Source: Bin5 sp965208965 (lineage in GTDB: Bacteria > Chloroflexota > Anaerolineae > Caldilineales > Caldilineaceae). Taken from it: DNA of 64,000 nt. The stretch spans positions 5,487,183-5,551,182 of the forward strand of contig OZ242384.1 of the NCBI GenBank assembly GCA_965208965.1, read 5' to 3'. The notes beneath the pieces are model-generated. The model was not told the DNA's origin and ran no database searches. It saw nothing but the letters and a program-made list of their open reading frames with translations. Numbering within the stretch: the stretch's first letter is position 1; each line of letters begins with the position of its first letter. Below are positions 11,179-20,080 of this stretch, in pieces. Made by a program: the position numbers and the translations under genes.

Positions 11179-12237
11179 TCAGGCCTGACCGTAGCGGATG
11201 CCGGTGGGCACCACGTCGGTTTCTTCGCCGCGGCGAATGGCTTCTGCGGTCTCGATTACACTATGCAGATCGTACAGTGGTTCGAAGCCGAGCCGTGTCC
11301 TGATCTTGGTCAGGTCAAGAGTGTAATGGACAGGCGTTGGCAGGCGCGCGTCGGTGTAGCTGACGCCGAAGCGTTCGGCCAGACGGGGAACAGCCTGCCC
11401 CCAGTCGATGATCACATTGCCAGCCAGGTTAAACTCCTCGCCGACGGCTTCTTCTTTTTCGATGGCTAACACAAGGCCGCGGGCGATGTCGCGCACATCG
11501 CTGAAGTGCTCCTTGTAGGGAACACCGTTGGGGTTTCGGCTGAGAAGGAGTTGGTCGCGGCCGGTCCACTGGGCGTTGAGATGGTCGAGCATGACCTGCG
11601 TGTCCGGGTCATTACATTGCATGGACTTGTGCTGCTCGTATGCGGAGCTGAAGGCCAGAAGTTTGGGCAGGCCGGCTTCGTTGAAGAACTCGCTTGGCTC
11701 GATTATCGTGGAGAAGCGAAAGGAGGCGGCAGGCAGGCCATACTGGTAGTGGTAGGCCATGGTCAACTCTTCGCCGACCCATTTTGTGAGGAAATAGGGC
11801 ATCTGGTGGTAGCGGGAGGCCATGTCCTCGTGAATCGGCTCCTCGAAGTAGCGGCCACTTTCCTCAAGGCGCAGATAGACGGCGACGGTACTGGCATAGA
11901 CGAAGCGGTGGAGATTGGGGCAGTGGGCGCGCACGCTTTCGAGCAGGTTGAGCGTGCCCATGGCGTTTATTTCCAGGTACTGGCGATTGTCGAAGGGGGC
12001 CATGAAAGCCGCGGCCAAGTGGTAGACGGCGTCGACGCCTTGGACCGCACGGCTTACATCGTCCAGGCTGCGCAGATCGCCGGTGGCCGTTTCGACGCCG
12101 GGAAAGGCGTCCAGCTTGTGGGCGCGGCTGGCGTCGCCGGGGTATGTGAAGGCTCTAATCTCGTGGCCTGCGTCCAGCAGGCGGGTGACCAGATTGGCGC
12201 CAACCCGGCCTGTGCCGCCGGTTACCAGGATCTTCAC
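11179..12237 (-). CDS. NAD-dependent epimerase/dehydratase family, paralogue 2
   Basis: This is the 352-aa tandem paralogue of the gene at 9904-10962, with the same GGTGRVGANL cofactor loop and YFLTKWVGEEL active-site helix. The Ser/Thr position reads ASTVAVY rather than ACTEAVY. It begins at GTG 12235-12237 with the same AAAGGTCCCGCA ribosome-binding segment as its copy, so the duplication included the translation signal. It is the first gene of the minus-strand run 12237-2532. A sugar or sugar-acid dehydrogenase/epimerase role is inferred from family and from the adjacent enolase-superfamily pair. Confidence 0.87.
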   Translation of the reverse strand: MKILVTGGTGRVGANLVTRLLDAGHEIRAFTYPGDASRAHKLDAFPGVETATGDLRSLDDVSRAVQGVDAVYHLAAAFMAPFDNRQYLEINAMGTLNLLESVRAHCPNLHRFVYASTVAVYLRLEESGRYFEEPIHEDMASRYHQMPYFLTKWVGEELTMAYHYQYGLPAASFRFSTIIEPSEFFNEAGLPKLLAFSSAYEQHKSMQCNDPDTQVMLDHLNAQWTGRDQLLLSRNPNGVPYKEHFSDVRDIARGLVLAIEKEEAVGEEFNLAGNVIIDWGQAVPRLAERFGVSYTDARLPTPVHYTLDLTKIRTRLGFEPLYDLHSVIETAEAIRRGEETDVVPTGIRYGQA

Positions 12238-12686
12238 TGCGGGACCTTTCTGTGAGCAGTTACTGACGACATGGCAATGATTTTCAGTGTATCAGAGCGG
12301 TAAGGGCGTGTCTAGGAATGGCAGTGGCCGTGTGCATCCCGGATTTGTGGTGGGAACAGAGGCGAGGAGAGAGTAGAGGGGCGTGAGAGCTGCTGTTTCC
12401 TCTGCCGGAGATCGGATCGCGGGCTGGCCGCGGTCATGTCGTTAACTGAGGTATACGAAAGTTCGCCTCCATTTTGGGTTGCACTCTTGCGGCCAGAGGT
12501 CGACGCGTGTCAACGCGGAGGCTGGGTGGAGTGGGAGAGCGGAGTTAAATGGGGGTCGCGCCTTGGGTCGGATTGGGTGTTTCGAGTTGCTGAAGTTTGT
12601 GGTGGGCTGGAAATGGACGTATAACGAAGGCTGAACTATAGATCTGCGTCCGACTCGGACGATCACGCCACGAAAGGGAACTGGAA
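12238..12686. other. Divergent intergenic region
   Basis: It separates the minus-strand epimerase operon from the plus-strand enolase-family gene and must carry promoters for both. No strong -35/-10 pair, operator or RNA gene could be picked out with confidence. TATAAC at about 12620 is a possible -10 for the rightward gene. Confidence 0.4.
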
Positions 12687-13793
12687 ATGAGAATCACTGA
12701 TATGACGGTTGAAAGGTACGCTTGGCCGCGGCCGAAGCCGATCAGCAACGGGAAATATACCTACGTGGATGTCAGCCTGAACCTGGTCCACATTTACACG
12801 GACGAGGGGGTTACGGGCGTGGGCTGGGGAGGCGGCACGGCGTCAGGTCAGGGCAGCGATCTGACGACGACCCTGATCGACTATTTCAAGCCTGTCGTGA
12901 TTGGCGAGGATCCCTTCAACTACCGGCGCATATGGGAAGGCATGTGGCTGCCTAAATTGGTAGGGCGCCGGGGGCTGTCGACACGCGTGATTAGCGCCAT
13001 CGACATCGCGTTGTGGGACCTGATCGGTAAGGCAGTGAACAGACCTGTATACCAGCTCCTGGGCGGCTACCGGGACAGCATTCCCGCATACATCGCCGGC
13101 GGATACTATGAGGAGGGCAAGGGACTGCGGGAGTTGGCGGAGGAGATGGAAGAGAACCTGACGCTGGGCGCAAAGGCGATCAAAATGAAGGTCGGCGGTG
13201 TGCCGATAAACGAGGACGTGGAACGAGTACGGGTTGTGCGAGAGACGATCGGGCCGGAGGTCAAGCTGCTGGTCGATGCCAACAACGCCTACAAGGCGCA
13301 CGAGGCGATCGAGCTGGCGCGCAAGATGGAAAAGTATGAGCCGTTCTGGTTCGAGGAGCCGGTGGCGCCTGACGACTACCGGGGACACGCGCGGGTGGCG
13401 AAGGCGACGTCGATTCCGATAGCCACGGGTGAGAACGAATACACTCGCTATGGTTTTCGGGATTTGATCGAGCGTGAAGGGGCGGCGATCATCAATGCAG
13501 ACGCGCAGATATTGGGAGGCATCACTGAGTTTATGCAGGTGGCCGCGCTGACGTCGGCGGAGGACCTGGTGATCGCTCCGCATGGAGCGCAGGAGGTTCA
13601 TGTCCACCTGGTATGTGCCATCAATAACGGCCTGATCCTGGAGTTTTACCGTGAGACGGTGGACCCGCTGCGCATGCAGATTTTTGAGGAGACGATGAAG
13701 CTGGACGCGGACGGCAATGTGGACGCGCCGGACCGCCCAGGGTTGGGTATAACGCCGAATTACGAGCTGCTGAAGCAGTACCGGGTAGGTTGA
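12687..13793 (+). CDS. Mandelate racemase/muconate lactonizing enzyme family protein
   Basis: This 368-aa enolase-superfamily protein belongs to a different branch from the tandem pair at 7417-9836. Likely residues are K166/K168 (IKMKVG), D197 (VDANNAY), E223 (FEEP), E249 (TGENEY) as metal ligands, and the D272/H299 dyad (ADAQ, APHG). This pattern matches the mandelate racemase/sugar-acid dehydratase subgroup, for example galactonate- or gluconate-type dehydratases, whose product could enter the KDG kinase/KDPG aldolase pathway at 22.5 kb. The ATG at 12687 follows a purine-rich GGGAACTGGAA stretch. It converges with the binding-protein gene ending at 13825. Confidence 0.9.
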   Translation: MRITDMTVERYAWPRPKPISNGKYTYVDVSLNLVHIYTDEGVTGVGWGGGTASGQGSDLTTTLIDYFKPVVIGEDPFNYRRIWEGMWLPKLVGRRGLSTRVISAIDIALWDLIGKAVNRPVYQLLGGYRDSIPAYIAGGYYEEGKGLRELAEEMEENLTLGAKAIKMKVGGVPINEDVERVRVVRETIGPEVKLLVDANNAYKAHEAIELARKMEKYEPFWFEEPVAPDDYRGHARVAKATSIPIATGENEYTRYGFRDLIEREGAAIINADAQILGGITEFMQVAALTSAEDLVIAPHGAQEVHVHLVCAINNGLILEFYRETVDPLRMQIFEETMKLDADGNVDAPDRPGLGITPNYELLKQYRVG

Positions 13794-13824
13794 TCGAACG
13801 AGCCAGCCGAAAGGCCTGTCTAGT

Positions 13825-15234
13825 TCAGGGGCTACGACCCGGCGCAGGTCCAAGTCTTATCAGACCGGCATGGTCCACTTCAATGCCGGAGAGTTCCGTT
13901 CGATGGGCAAAGAGCTTGACGGGATGGTACAGGTACAGCCAATGTGGGTTGTCGTGTAGCCAGGATAGACATCGGCTGTAGGCTTCTCTCCTTTTGCCGT
14001 TGTCAACAGTCAGGTGGGCGGCATCGACTAGTTGGTCGGCCTTGCTATCCGTAACGCCTTGCCACCAGAGTCCCTGGGTCTGGCTGGAGATTTTCTCTTG
14101 CAGCACGCGGTAGGTGCTTAACGGGCTCGAATCGAACAGCGCCATATGGCCGATGCGTTTCTGGCTGGTGTCCCGGGCATATTTGGGGCGATCGGATTCT
14201 TCTTCAATGCGTACACGAACGCCAATGCGGGAGAGATGCTCCTTGATTAGCGCTGCCACCTGCGGTGCGCGATCGGGGATGACGAGAGGCGTGCGCAGGA
14301 CCAGATCGTCCGGCATGTCACAGGATTGGAAGAGTTCCTTGGCGCGTTCGGGATCATAGCCGTGGGGGCGCAGCGCGTCAGAGAACCCAAAGTGAAACGG
14401 GCTGACGACGGTCGCGGCAGGCTCTGCAAGTCCAGGCCAGACGTTGTCAATGATTTCGTCTACGTCAACAGCCAGATTGATCGCCAGTCGGGCTTCCGGC
14501 TGCGAAAATGGGTTTCTATAACCGTTGAGGAAACCGGTCACGGACAGGGTGTTTGTGGACCTGCCCCAAATCAGTCCGTCGTTTTCGGGAATGGACGGCA
14601 GCAGTTCAAGCCCGGTGGCCAGATCTACCTGGTCGTTCAGCAGGGCGCTGTACCGGTCTGACGCGGACGCCAGCTGCGAAATGATTAGCTCAGAGAACTG
14701 CGGATTATGGTCGGGTCTGTCCACGCTTGACAGCCGGAGTAGTTCGCCCTCCACGTACTCTTCGACACTGAAAGGTCCGGTGCCCGATGGAGGCCCGGTA
14801 GTGCCCGTGTGCTTACCCACATAGACAGCAGCGAAGATGTCGGCCAGATCCCCCGTTGGAGAGGAACTTTCGACCTGCAGCTGTGTTTTGCCAGCCGGCT
14901 CAAAGCTCAGTGGTTCAAGGTAGGGAGAATAGACGCCGCCCATTCCAAATGAGCCGCCTGCTCCCCGCATCCGTTCCAGACTCTGCACGACATGCTCACT
15001 CGTGCAGGGCGAGCCATCATGGAAGCGGGCGTCATCACGTATGGTAAGCAACCATAGTCGCCCGTCGTTTCGGACCTCGTAAGAGGTGATCAGCCCCTGC
15101 GTGACGCGTCCACCGCGCCAATGCATGAGCGGTTCATACACCGATGCGAGAATGGTCTGCAGATCGGGCTGATCGGTGGTGAATTCCGGCTCAAGCAGGT
15201 TCACTTGCGATTGGGCGATTCGCATTTCGTTCAC
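13825..15234 (-). CDS. Solute-binding protein family 5 homologue without signal peptide
   Basis: The 469-aa product aligns with peptide/nickel-type binding proteins (SBP_bac_5): it has the LQTILASVYEPLM region, GTGPFSVEEY, and the domain with ARLAINLAVDVDEII and YDPERAKELF. It begins at a GTG preceded by AGGAGG at 7 nt, so the start is firm, and the protein starts at what would normally be the mature N-terminus. No signal peptide or lipobox exists, and none is visible in the 96-nt leader in any frame. It is the last gene of the peptide cluster, behind dppC. Either it works in the cytoplasm, is exported another way, or has lost its signal. Confidence 0.85.
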   Translation of the reverse strand: MNEMRIAQSQVNLLEPEFTTDQPDLQTILASVYEPLMHWRGGRVTQGLITSYEVRNDGRLWLLTIRDDARFHDGSPCTSEHVVQSLERMRGAGGSFGMGGVYSPYLEPLSFEPAGKTQLQVESSSPTGDLADIFAAVYVGKHTGTTGPPSGTGPFSVEEYVEGELLRLSSVDRPDHNPQFSELIISQLASASDRYSALLNDQVDLATGLELLPSIPENDGLIWGRSTNTLSVTGFLNGYRNPFSQPEARLAINLAVDVDEIIDNVWPGLAEPAATVVSPFHFGFSDALRPHGYDPERAKELFQSCDMPDDLVLRTPLVIPDRAPQVAALIKEHLSRIGVRVRIEEESDRPKYARDTSQKRIGHMALFDSSPLSTYRVLQEKISSQTQGLWWQGVTDSKADQLVDAAHLTVDNGKRREAYSRCLSWLHDNPHWLYLYHPVKLFAHRTELSGIEVDHAGLIRLGPAPGRSP

Positions 15235-15330
15235 CTCGGCGCCTCCTCTGCTTCTACAGTTGCATGCACGGCGAGAGTCCTCCTATGTGAATGGCGAATC
15301 GCGCTTGGAAAGCGCGGCGCCGAAATTGGG

Positions 15331-16155
15331 TCAGGTCTGCAATTTGGGATCGAGTCTGTCGCGCAGCCAGTCGCCGACGATGTTGATGGAGAGAACAGCC
15401 GTCATGATGGCGAGGCCCGGAATCGTTGCTACCCACCAGGCAACGGCAAGGTAGTTCTTGCCTTCGGCCAGCATCAGGCCCCAGGATGAATAGTCCAGAC
15501 CGCCCGGGCCCAGGCCAAGAAAACTAAGTGCGGCTTCGGCGATGACCATTTTGGCAAACTCAAAAGAGGTGAGGACGATCAACGGCGCGGCAACGTTGGG
15601 GAAGATGTGCCTGAGCATGATGCGGGCGTCGCCAGCCCCGATCGCCTTGACCGCCTCAACATATTCCACCTCTTTGAGGACGAACACTTTCGAGCGGACA
15701 ACCCTGACATAGGCGGGCCACCCTCCAATTGCGAGGACGATGATCATGTTCACGAGGCTGGGGCCCAGTACAGCAATCACGGAGATAGCCAGCAATATGA
15801 AGGGGAAAGCAAGCTGCACATTGACAAACCAGTTAACGATGTCGTCGAACATGCCGCCATAGTAGCCGCTCAGGACACCTAGCACCGTGCCCATCAGCAC
15901 TGAGATGAGTACGGCTATCGTGCCGACGCTCAGAGAAATTCTTGTGCCGAAAACCAGCCGGGTCAGGATATCGCGTCCCAGGTGGTCGGTACCTAGAGAG
16001 TGACCGGGCGTTAGGGGAGGCAGAAACCTTTTGGCAAGCTCCTGATGGTCAGGAGTGTAGGGCGCTACGTTTGGTGCGAATGCCGCCAGAACGATCATGA
16101 CGATGATCACCGCCGCAAACGGGATCATGCCTCTGTCACCGGCTTTAACTTTCAT
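15331..16155 (-). CDS. dppC: Peptide ABC transporter permease, DppC type
   Basis: This 274-aa inner-membrane permease has an N-terminal membrane helix (IPFAAVIIVMIVLAAF), the PTPDHQ-like periplasmic stretch and GTDHLGRDILTRLVFGTRISL, a hallmark of the DppC/OppC group. The EAA loop (EYVEAVKAIGAGDARIMLRHIFPN) contacts the ATPase. It lies 11 nt downstream of dppB. No ABC ATPase gene is in this cluster, so one must be supplied from elsewhere. Confidence 0.92.
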   Translation of the reverse strand: MKVKAGDRGMIPFAAVIIVMIVLAAFAPNVAPYTPDHQELAKRFLPPLTPGHSLGTDHLGRDILTRLVFGTRISLSVGTIAVLISVLMGTVLGVLSGYYGGMFDDIVNWFVNVQLAFPFILLAISVIAVLGPSLVNMIIVLAIGGWPAYVRVVRSKVFVLKEVEYVEAVKAIGAGDARIMLRHIFPNVAAPLIVLTSFEFAKMVIAEAALSFLGLGPGGLDYSSWGLMLAEGKNYLAVAWWVATIPGLAIMTAVLSINIVGDWLRDRLDPKLQT

Positions 16156-16166
16156 CGCCTAGACAC

Positions 16167-17096
16167 TCAGCTCAGGTTGACTCTGGGATTAAGGAATGCG
16201 TAGGACAGATCGACCAGAAAGTTGATTACCACATAAATTGAAGCCACGACCAGGACCGTAGCCTGAACGACCGGATAGTCGCGACCGTAGATCGCATTCA
16301 CGGAGAGGCGGCCTATACCGGGCCAGGCGAAAATCGTCTCCGTGATGACTGAGCCGGCCAGGAGTGCGCCCAGGTCGAGGCCGATCAGCGTCACAAGGGG
16401 AATGACTGCATTGCGAAAGGCGTGGCGCCAGAGGACTACGCGCGCGGACATGCCTTTGGCCCTGGCGGTCATGATGTATTCGGCCTGCAGGACTTCCAAC
16501 AACTCCGATCGAAGCAGCCTGGCGGTGCGGGCCATGTTGAACATGCCCAGTGTGATGCCGGGCAGAATGAGGCTGCGCCACCCGGCGCGCGTGCCGGTGG
16601 CGGGCAACACGCCAAGGTTCACGGCAAACACGAGAATCAAGAGGATGCCGAGCCAGAACACAGGCATGCTCTGCCCTATGAGTGCCGCGCCCATCACTGT
16701 GCGATCGATCCAGGTGTTGCGCTTAACTGCAGCCAGAACACCAAATGGAAGTGCGACGATGAGAGAAAAGGCGAGGGCCGTAAGGGCAAGTTTTCCGGTT
16801 GCCGGCACCCGTTCCAGCGCAAGATGCAAGGCATTTTCGCCACTGCGCAGTGACTTTCCAAAGTCTCCGCGCAGAACGCCGGAAAGAAAGTTCCAATATT
16901 GCACGGGAAGGGGGCGGTCCAAGCCGTGTAACTTGCGTATCGCCTCAAGCTCCTCCGCGGTCGTGTCGATGGGTGCGAGCAGGCGAATCGGATCGCCGCT
17001 CAGGTGCATGAGGCCGAAAACGACGATGGAGACGCCCAATAGAATGGTCAGCGACTGCCATGCCCGTCGAATGACATAGGACCAGAAATTGCTCAA
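16167..17096 (-). CDS. dppB: Peptide ABC transporter permease, DppB type
   Basis: This 309-aa permease starts IRRAWQSLTILLGVSIVVFGLM-like, carries the LHGLDRPLPVQYWNFLSGVLRGDFGKSL segment typical of DppB, and has the EAA loop EYIMTARAKGMSARVVLWRHAFRN. The start is TTG at 17094-17096, overlapping the tldE stop as TTGA, with GAGGA about 9 nt upstream; this means tight translational coupling to tldE. It pairs with DppC to form the membrane channel. Confidence 0.92.
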   Translation of the reverse strand: MSNFWSYVIRRAWQSLTILLGVSIVVFGLMHLSGDPIRLLAPIDTTAEELEAIRKLHGLDRPLPVQYWNFLSGVLRGDFGKSLRSGENALHLALERVPATGKLALTALAFSLIVALPFGVLAAVKRNTWIDRTVMGAALIGQSMPVFWLGILLILVFAVNLGVLPATGTRAGWRSLILPGITLGMFNMARTARLLRSELLEVLQAEYIMTARAKGMSARVVLWRHAFRNAVIPLVTLIGLDLGALLAGSVITETIFAWPGIGRLSVNAIYGRDYPVVQATVLVVASIYVVINFLVDLSYAFLNPRVNLS

Positions 17097-18523
17097 GGGC
17101 TGCTTTCCTCAGTCCAGCGTTGGACATCGATGAAATTGAACCGACCAAGTTTGATCGTGGGGGCGACGACACAGGTGGGAAACCACAGCTCGTCGGTAAA
17201 CTGAACCTTCCGCTCTTTGGATATACCCTCGACCGTCTCGAAGGCCGAGAACATACGGTCCATCCAGCGGAAATTGCGAATGGGGCCGGAAATGCGGCCA
17301 TTCTCGACCAGGAACAGTCCGTCGCGAGTCGTGCCGGCCATGTGTCCCTCCTTGCCCGACAGAGGCGAGACAAAACCGTGAAACCGACTCACCAGCACAC
17401 CGTATTCGGTGGATTCGATCAGTTCGGAGACGGAACTTTCGCCGCCCTCGATCACGAGGTGCTGTGGTGAAGGACCGAACTCGTTTGCAGGCATCTGCGC
17501 GTGGCCCGTGGGTGCATGGCCAAAGCTGGCTGCGCTGGTGAGGTCGTGGGCAATGCCCTTCGCGACACCATTGACGATCAGGTCGAGGCGCTGCTTGTCA
17601 ACGCCTTCGTAGTCGAAAGGCATTGGCGGCAGGCCTTCAGTCATCATCTCATCGTAGACGGTAACTGTCTCTGCGGTGATCTGCCGGCCCAGATTATCAA
17701 AGACGATGTTGTCTCGATTGCTGGCAGATTGCGCGCCCCAGACGCCCAGGCTCCTGAAGTTCAGGTGGAAGAACAGCTGCGCGACGGCAGGCGGTTCAAG
17801 TATGGCGGTCATGGGTCGGGCTTCGATCAGCTTGGGGCGGCGGCCCATCAGACATTTAACCGCGGCCTGCCTGGCCAGATCTTCGGCATCAAGCGCTTCA
17901 ATGTCGCGGCCTATCCACGCATTGTAGCCCGAAGCGTTGTTTGCGGCGTCCAGCGCCACGGCCACCAGCGCGATGATGGAGAAGGGAGCGTAGCGGCGAA
18001 GTCCAGCCGAGTTGCCCACCGCCATTTCCAACCGCCGTACCCTGACGTTGCCGGCACCGTTTACACCACAGCTGCGGAAAAGGTTGCAGACTCGATCGAC
18101 GATATGGGCCCGGCCTTCCGCTCCGCAGCCCGCTGTAGCCGGGTTGAAGGTAACCACGCCCCGGCGTTCAACATTTGCAGCGGAATTTAGAGGGTATGCG
18201 AAGTCCGGCAATGCTGCGCTGGGGGAAACGGTAGCGGCTAACTCCTCACTGCGAAGCAACGCCCGTTTCAAGGCATCTTTCGACATATCGTTGCCTTTGA
18301 CAATTACCAGCCGGCCGTCCCAGACGGTGCGAAAGTAGATCTGGTACTGGGTTTCGGTCACGTTCTGGTGAATGGCGAGGTTGGCGAAACGCGTCAGATC
18401 GGTGTTTTCCGCCATAATCAGGACTTCGGTGGCGTCGGCAGGACTTGCTTGCAAGCCGAGCTCGATTGTCTCCAGAGCCTGATCTTCGCCGAGGGGCATG
18501 TCAGGTCTTATGTCGGTGCTCAT
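17093..18523 (-). CDS. tldE: TldE/PmbA family metalloprotease subunit
   Basis: TldE (PmbA) is the non-catalytic partner of the TldD zinc protease, which clips small or unfolded peptides. The start chosen is ATG 18521-18523, overlapping the tldD stop as ATGA and preceded by GGAGGAGG; the frame extends 25 codons further into tldD but without a better signal. The 476-aa product has the family's N-terminal peptide-processing fold and the C-terminal G-rich beta domain (SGKEGHMAGTTRDGLFLVENG). It is embedded between tldD and dppB with 4-nt overlaps on both sides, linking proteolysis and peptide uptake. Confidence 0.9.
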   Translation of the reverse strand: MSTDIRPDMPLGEDQALETIELGLQASPADATEVLIMAENTDLTRFANLAIHQNVTETQYQIYFRTVWDGRLVIVKGNDMSKDALKRALLRSEELAATVSPSAALPDFAYPLNSAANVERRGVVTFNPATAGCGAEGRAHIVDRVCNLFRSCGVNGAGNVRVRRLEMAVGNSAGLRRYAPFSIIALVAVALDAANNASGYNAWIGRDIEALDAEDLARQAAVKCLMGRRPKLIEARPMTAILEPPAVAQLFFHLNFRSLGVWGAQSASNRDNIVFDNLGRQITAETVTVYDEMMTEGLPPMPFDYEGVDKQRLDLIVNGVAKGIAHDLTSAASFGHAPTGHAQMPANEFGPSPQHLVIEGGESSVSELIESTEYGVLVSRFHGFVSPLSGKEGHMAGTTRDGLFLVENGRISGPIRNFRWMDRMFSAFETVEGISKERKVQFTDELWFPTCVVAPTIKLGRFNFIDVQRWTEESSP

Positions 18524-19956
18524 CCGATGCCTCCTCCAACCTTGACTTGCTCGAAGCGGGCGGGCGGTCCACCTTGTCCGGTGGGGATGAACTGCCACGG
18601 TAGCCCTTTACCACAACTGGAGATGCCCACCACCCGGTCCTCCTCAGGGCCGGCGATTCCACTGCAATTGCGCCAGAAAACGGGCGCCTCCCCGTAGATG
18701 ACCGGGTTCTTCACTAGACCTACGACCTTGCCGCCGCGAATTTGCCAACCCCGTTCTCCCATGAAACTGAACGTGAGGCGCTTGTCGTCAATATCCCCGC
18801 CCTTGAAGGTCTCGATGTAGAGTCCGTCATCGGTCTCAGAGATCAGTTGCTCGCGTGTCGATTCCCCTGGAACGAGAGACAGATTGGTGATTCGCACCAT
18901 CGGGATGCGATTCCAACTGCTGGCCCGGGCGGTTCCATTGCTCGGTAGTTCAAGTTCCGTGGCACACTCGCGCGACATCAGGTAGTTTGAGAAAACACCG
19001 CCCTTAATGATGGGAATGCTCTGGGCTTTGACACCCTCATGATCGTAGCCATAGGTAGCGACCGCCTTGGGCCGGGTTGCGTCGGCGACCATATTCACCA
19101 ACTCGGATGCGTACTGGAATTCGCCAAGGTGGTGGACTTGCAAGAAACTGGGCCCGAAGTTGTCCGACTCGTCACCCAGGGCGCGATCCATTTCTATGGG
19201 ATGGCCCATGGTCTCGTGAAGCACCATGCCAACAAGAGTCGGGTCCAGGATAACCGTTGAGACAACATCGCCGCAAGGGGGGGCATCCAGCAGTTCGATC
19301 GCTTCGTGAACCATCGCGGCGGCCGCCTCAACCGGTTTGAGAGCCTGGACCAGTTCGAATCCTCCCGTTCCAAAATCGGTATGGCTATAGGGATAGGTCC
19401 TGCGAAAGACCTGGCCGCGGTCCGAGACGGTGACGGCCAATCCTGCGCCGGTCAGGGTGATCGTCTGCCCGATTTCCGTGCCTTCCGAGGTAACCAGCTG
19501 GGATATTTCTCGCCGGAAGTCGAGCTTTGCCTGGGTCTTGGACACTTTGTCGCTTGCGCCCGCCATGGCCTGCATGATAGCGTGGACCATATCGACCTTT
19601 TCGGCGACAGGCATTGCGAACGGATCCTGTTCGCAATGCGTCTCGTGGACGGCTTGAACGGACGGCAGTTCAGCCAGCCTGACGGTCCGCGTGCGCCGCG
19701 GCATAGCCCGGGCGAGCGAGATTGCTGTCCTGACCGTTTCAGACGGCTGCTGTTGGGTAAGGTTGTCGCTGGCGAATCCCCATTGCCCGTCTACCAGGAC
19801 CCGGATTCCGAATCCGCAGGTTGTGAATTCGGAGACGCCGGCAGTACCGTCTGTACCGTTTATCGCCTGTTGGGACTGATCTACGACGCGCCCTTCCGCA
19901 TACTGTGCTCCCATGGACACTGCCATCGATACCAAGTCGCGTGCGAGGTTTATCAT
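18520..19956 (-). CDS. tldD: TldD family zinc metalloprotease
   Basis: The 478-aa protein carries the TldD zinc motif HETMGH (HExxxH) near residue 247 and the C-terminal cysteine region SSCGKG, so it should be the active subunit of a TldD/TldE pair. The family degrades short unfolded peptides, matures microcin B17 and destroys CcdA. The start is ATG 19954-19956 with GGAG about 8 nt upstream. It overlaps tldE by 4 nt. A strong terminator (20004-20043) separates it from the upstream binding-protein gene, so it depends on readthrough or its own weak promoter. Confidence 0.93.
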   Translation of the reverse strand: MINLARDLVSMAVSMGAQYAEGRVVDQSQQAINGTDGTAGVSEFTTCGFGIRVLVDGQWGFASDNLTQQQPSETVRTAISLARAMPRRTRTVRLAELPSVQAVHETHCEQDPFAMPVAEKVDMVHAIMQAMAGASDKVSKTQAKLDFRREISQLVTSEGTEIGQTITLTGAGLAVTVSDRGQVFRRTYPYSHTDFGTGGFELVQALKPVEAAAAMVHEAIELLDAPPCGDVVSTVILDPTLVGMVLHETMGHPIEMDRALGDESDNFGPSFLQVHHLGEFQYASELVNMVADATRPKAVATYGYDHEGVKAQSIPIIKGGVFSNYLMSRECATELELPSNGTARASSWNRIPMVRITNLSLVPGESTREQLISETDDGLYIETFKGGDIDDKRLTFSFMGERGWQIRGGKVVGLVKNPVIYGEAPVFWRNCSGIAGPEEDRVVGISSCGKGLPWQFIPTGQGGPPARFEQVKVGGGIG

Positions 19957-20000
19957 CCGGTTCGCTCCGTTCCAGACATGCTGAATTGTTGTTCAGTTGG

Positions 20001-20043
20001 AAAAAAGGCCTCCTCCCCGGCATGCAGTAGGGAGGAGGCCTTT
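20001..20043 (-). terminator. Strong intrinsic terminator after the lipoprotein gene
   Basis: Arms 20004-20017 and 20030-20043 are exactly complementary for 14 bp, core GGCCTCCTCCC, with a 12-nt loop. On the minus strand the stem is followed by six T. It begins 38 nt after the stop of the binding-protein gene and lies 44 nt before tldD, so it would set a high-binding-protein, low-protease ratio in one operon. Confidence 0.9.
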
Positions 20044-20080
20044 GCATCAGGCGCCATTCATCGACAGAGGCCCCAGAACA

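Noticed and set aside
12843..13853. 336-codon minus-strand frame opposite the enolase-family gene.
   Set aside because: Antisense shadow; the plus-strand gene carries all catalytic motifs.
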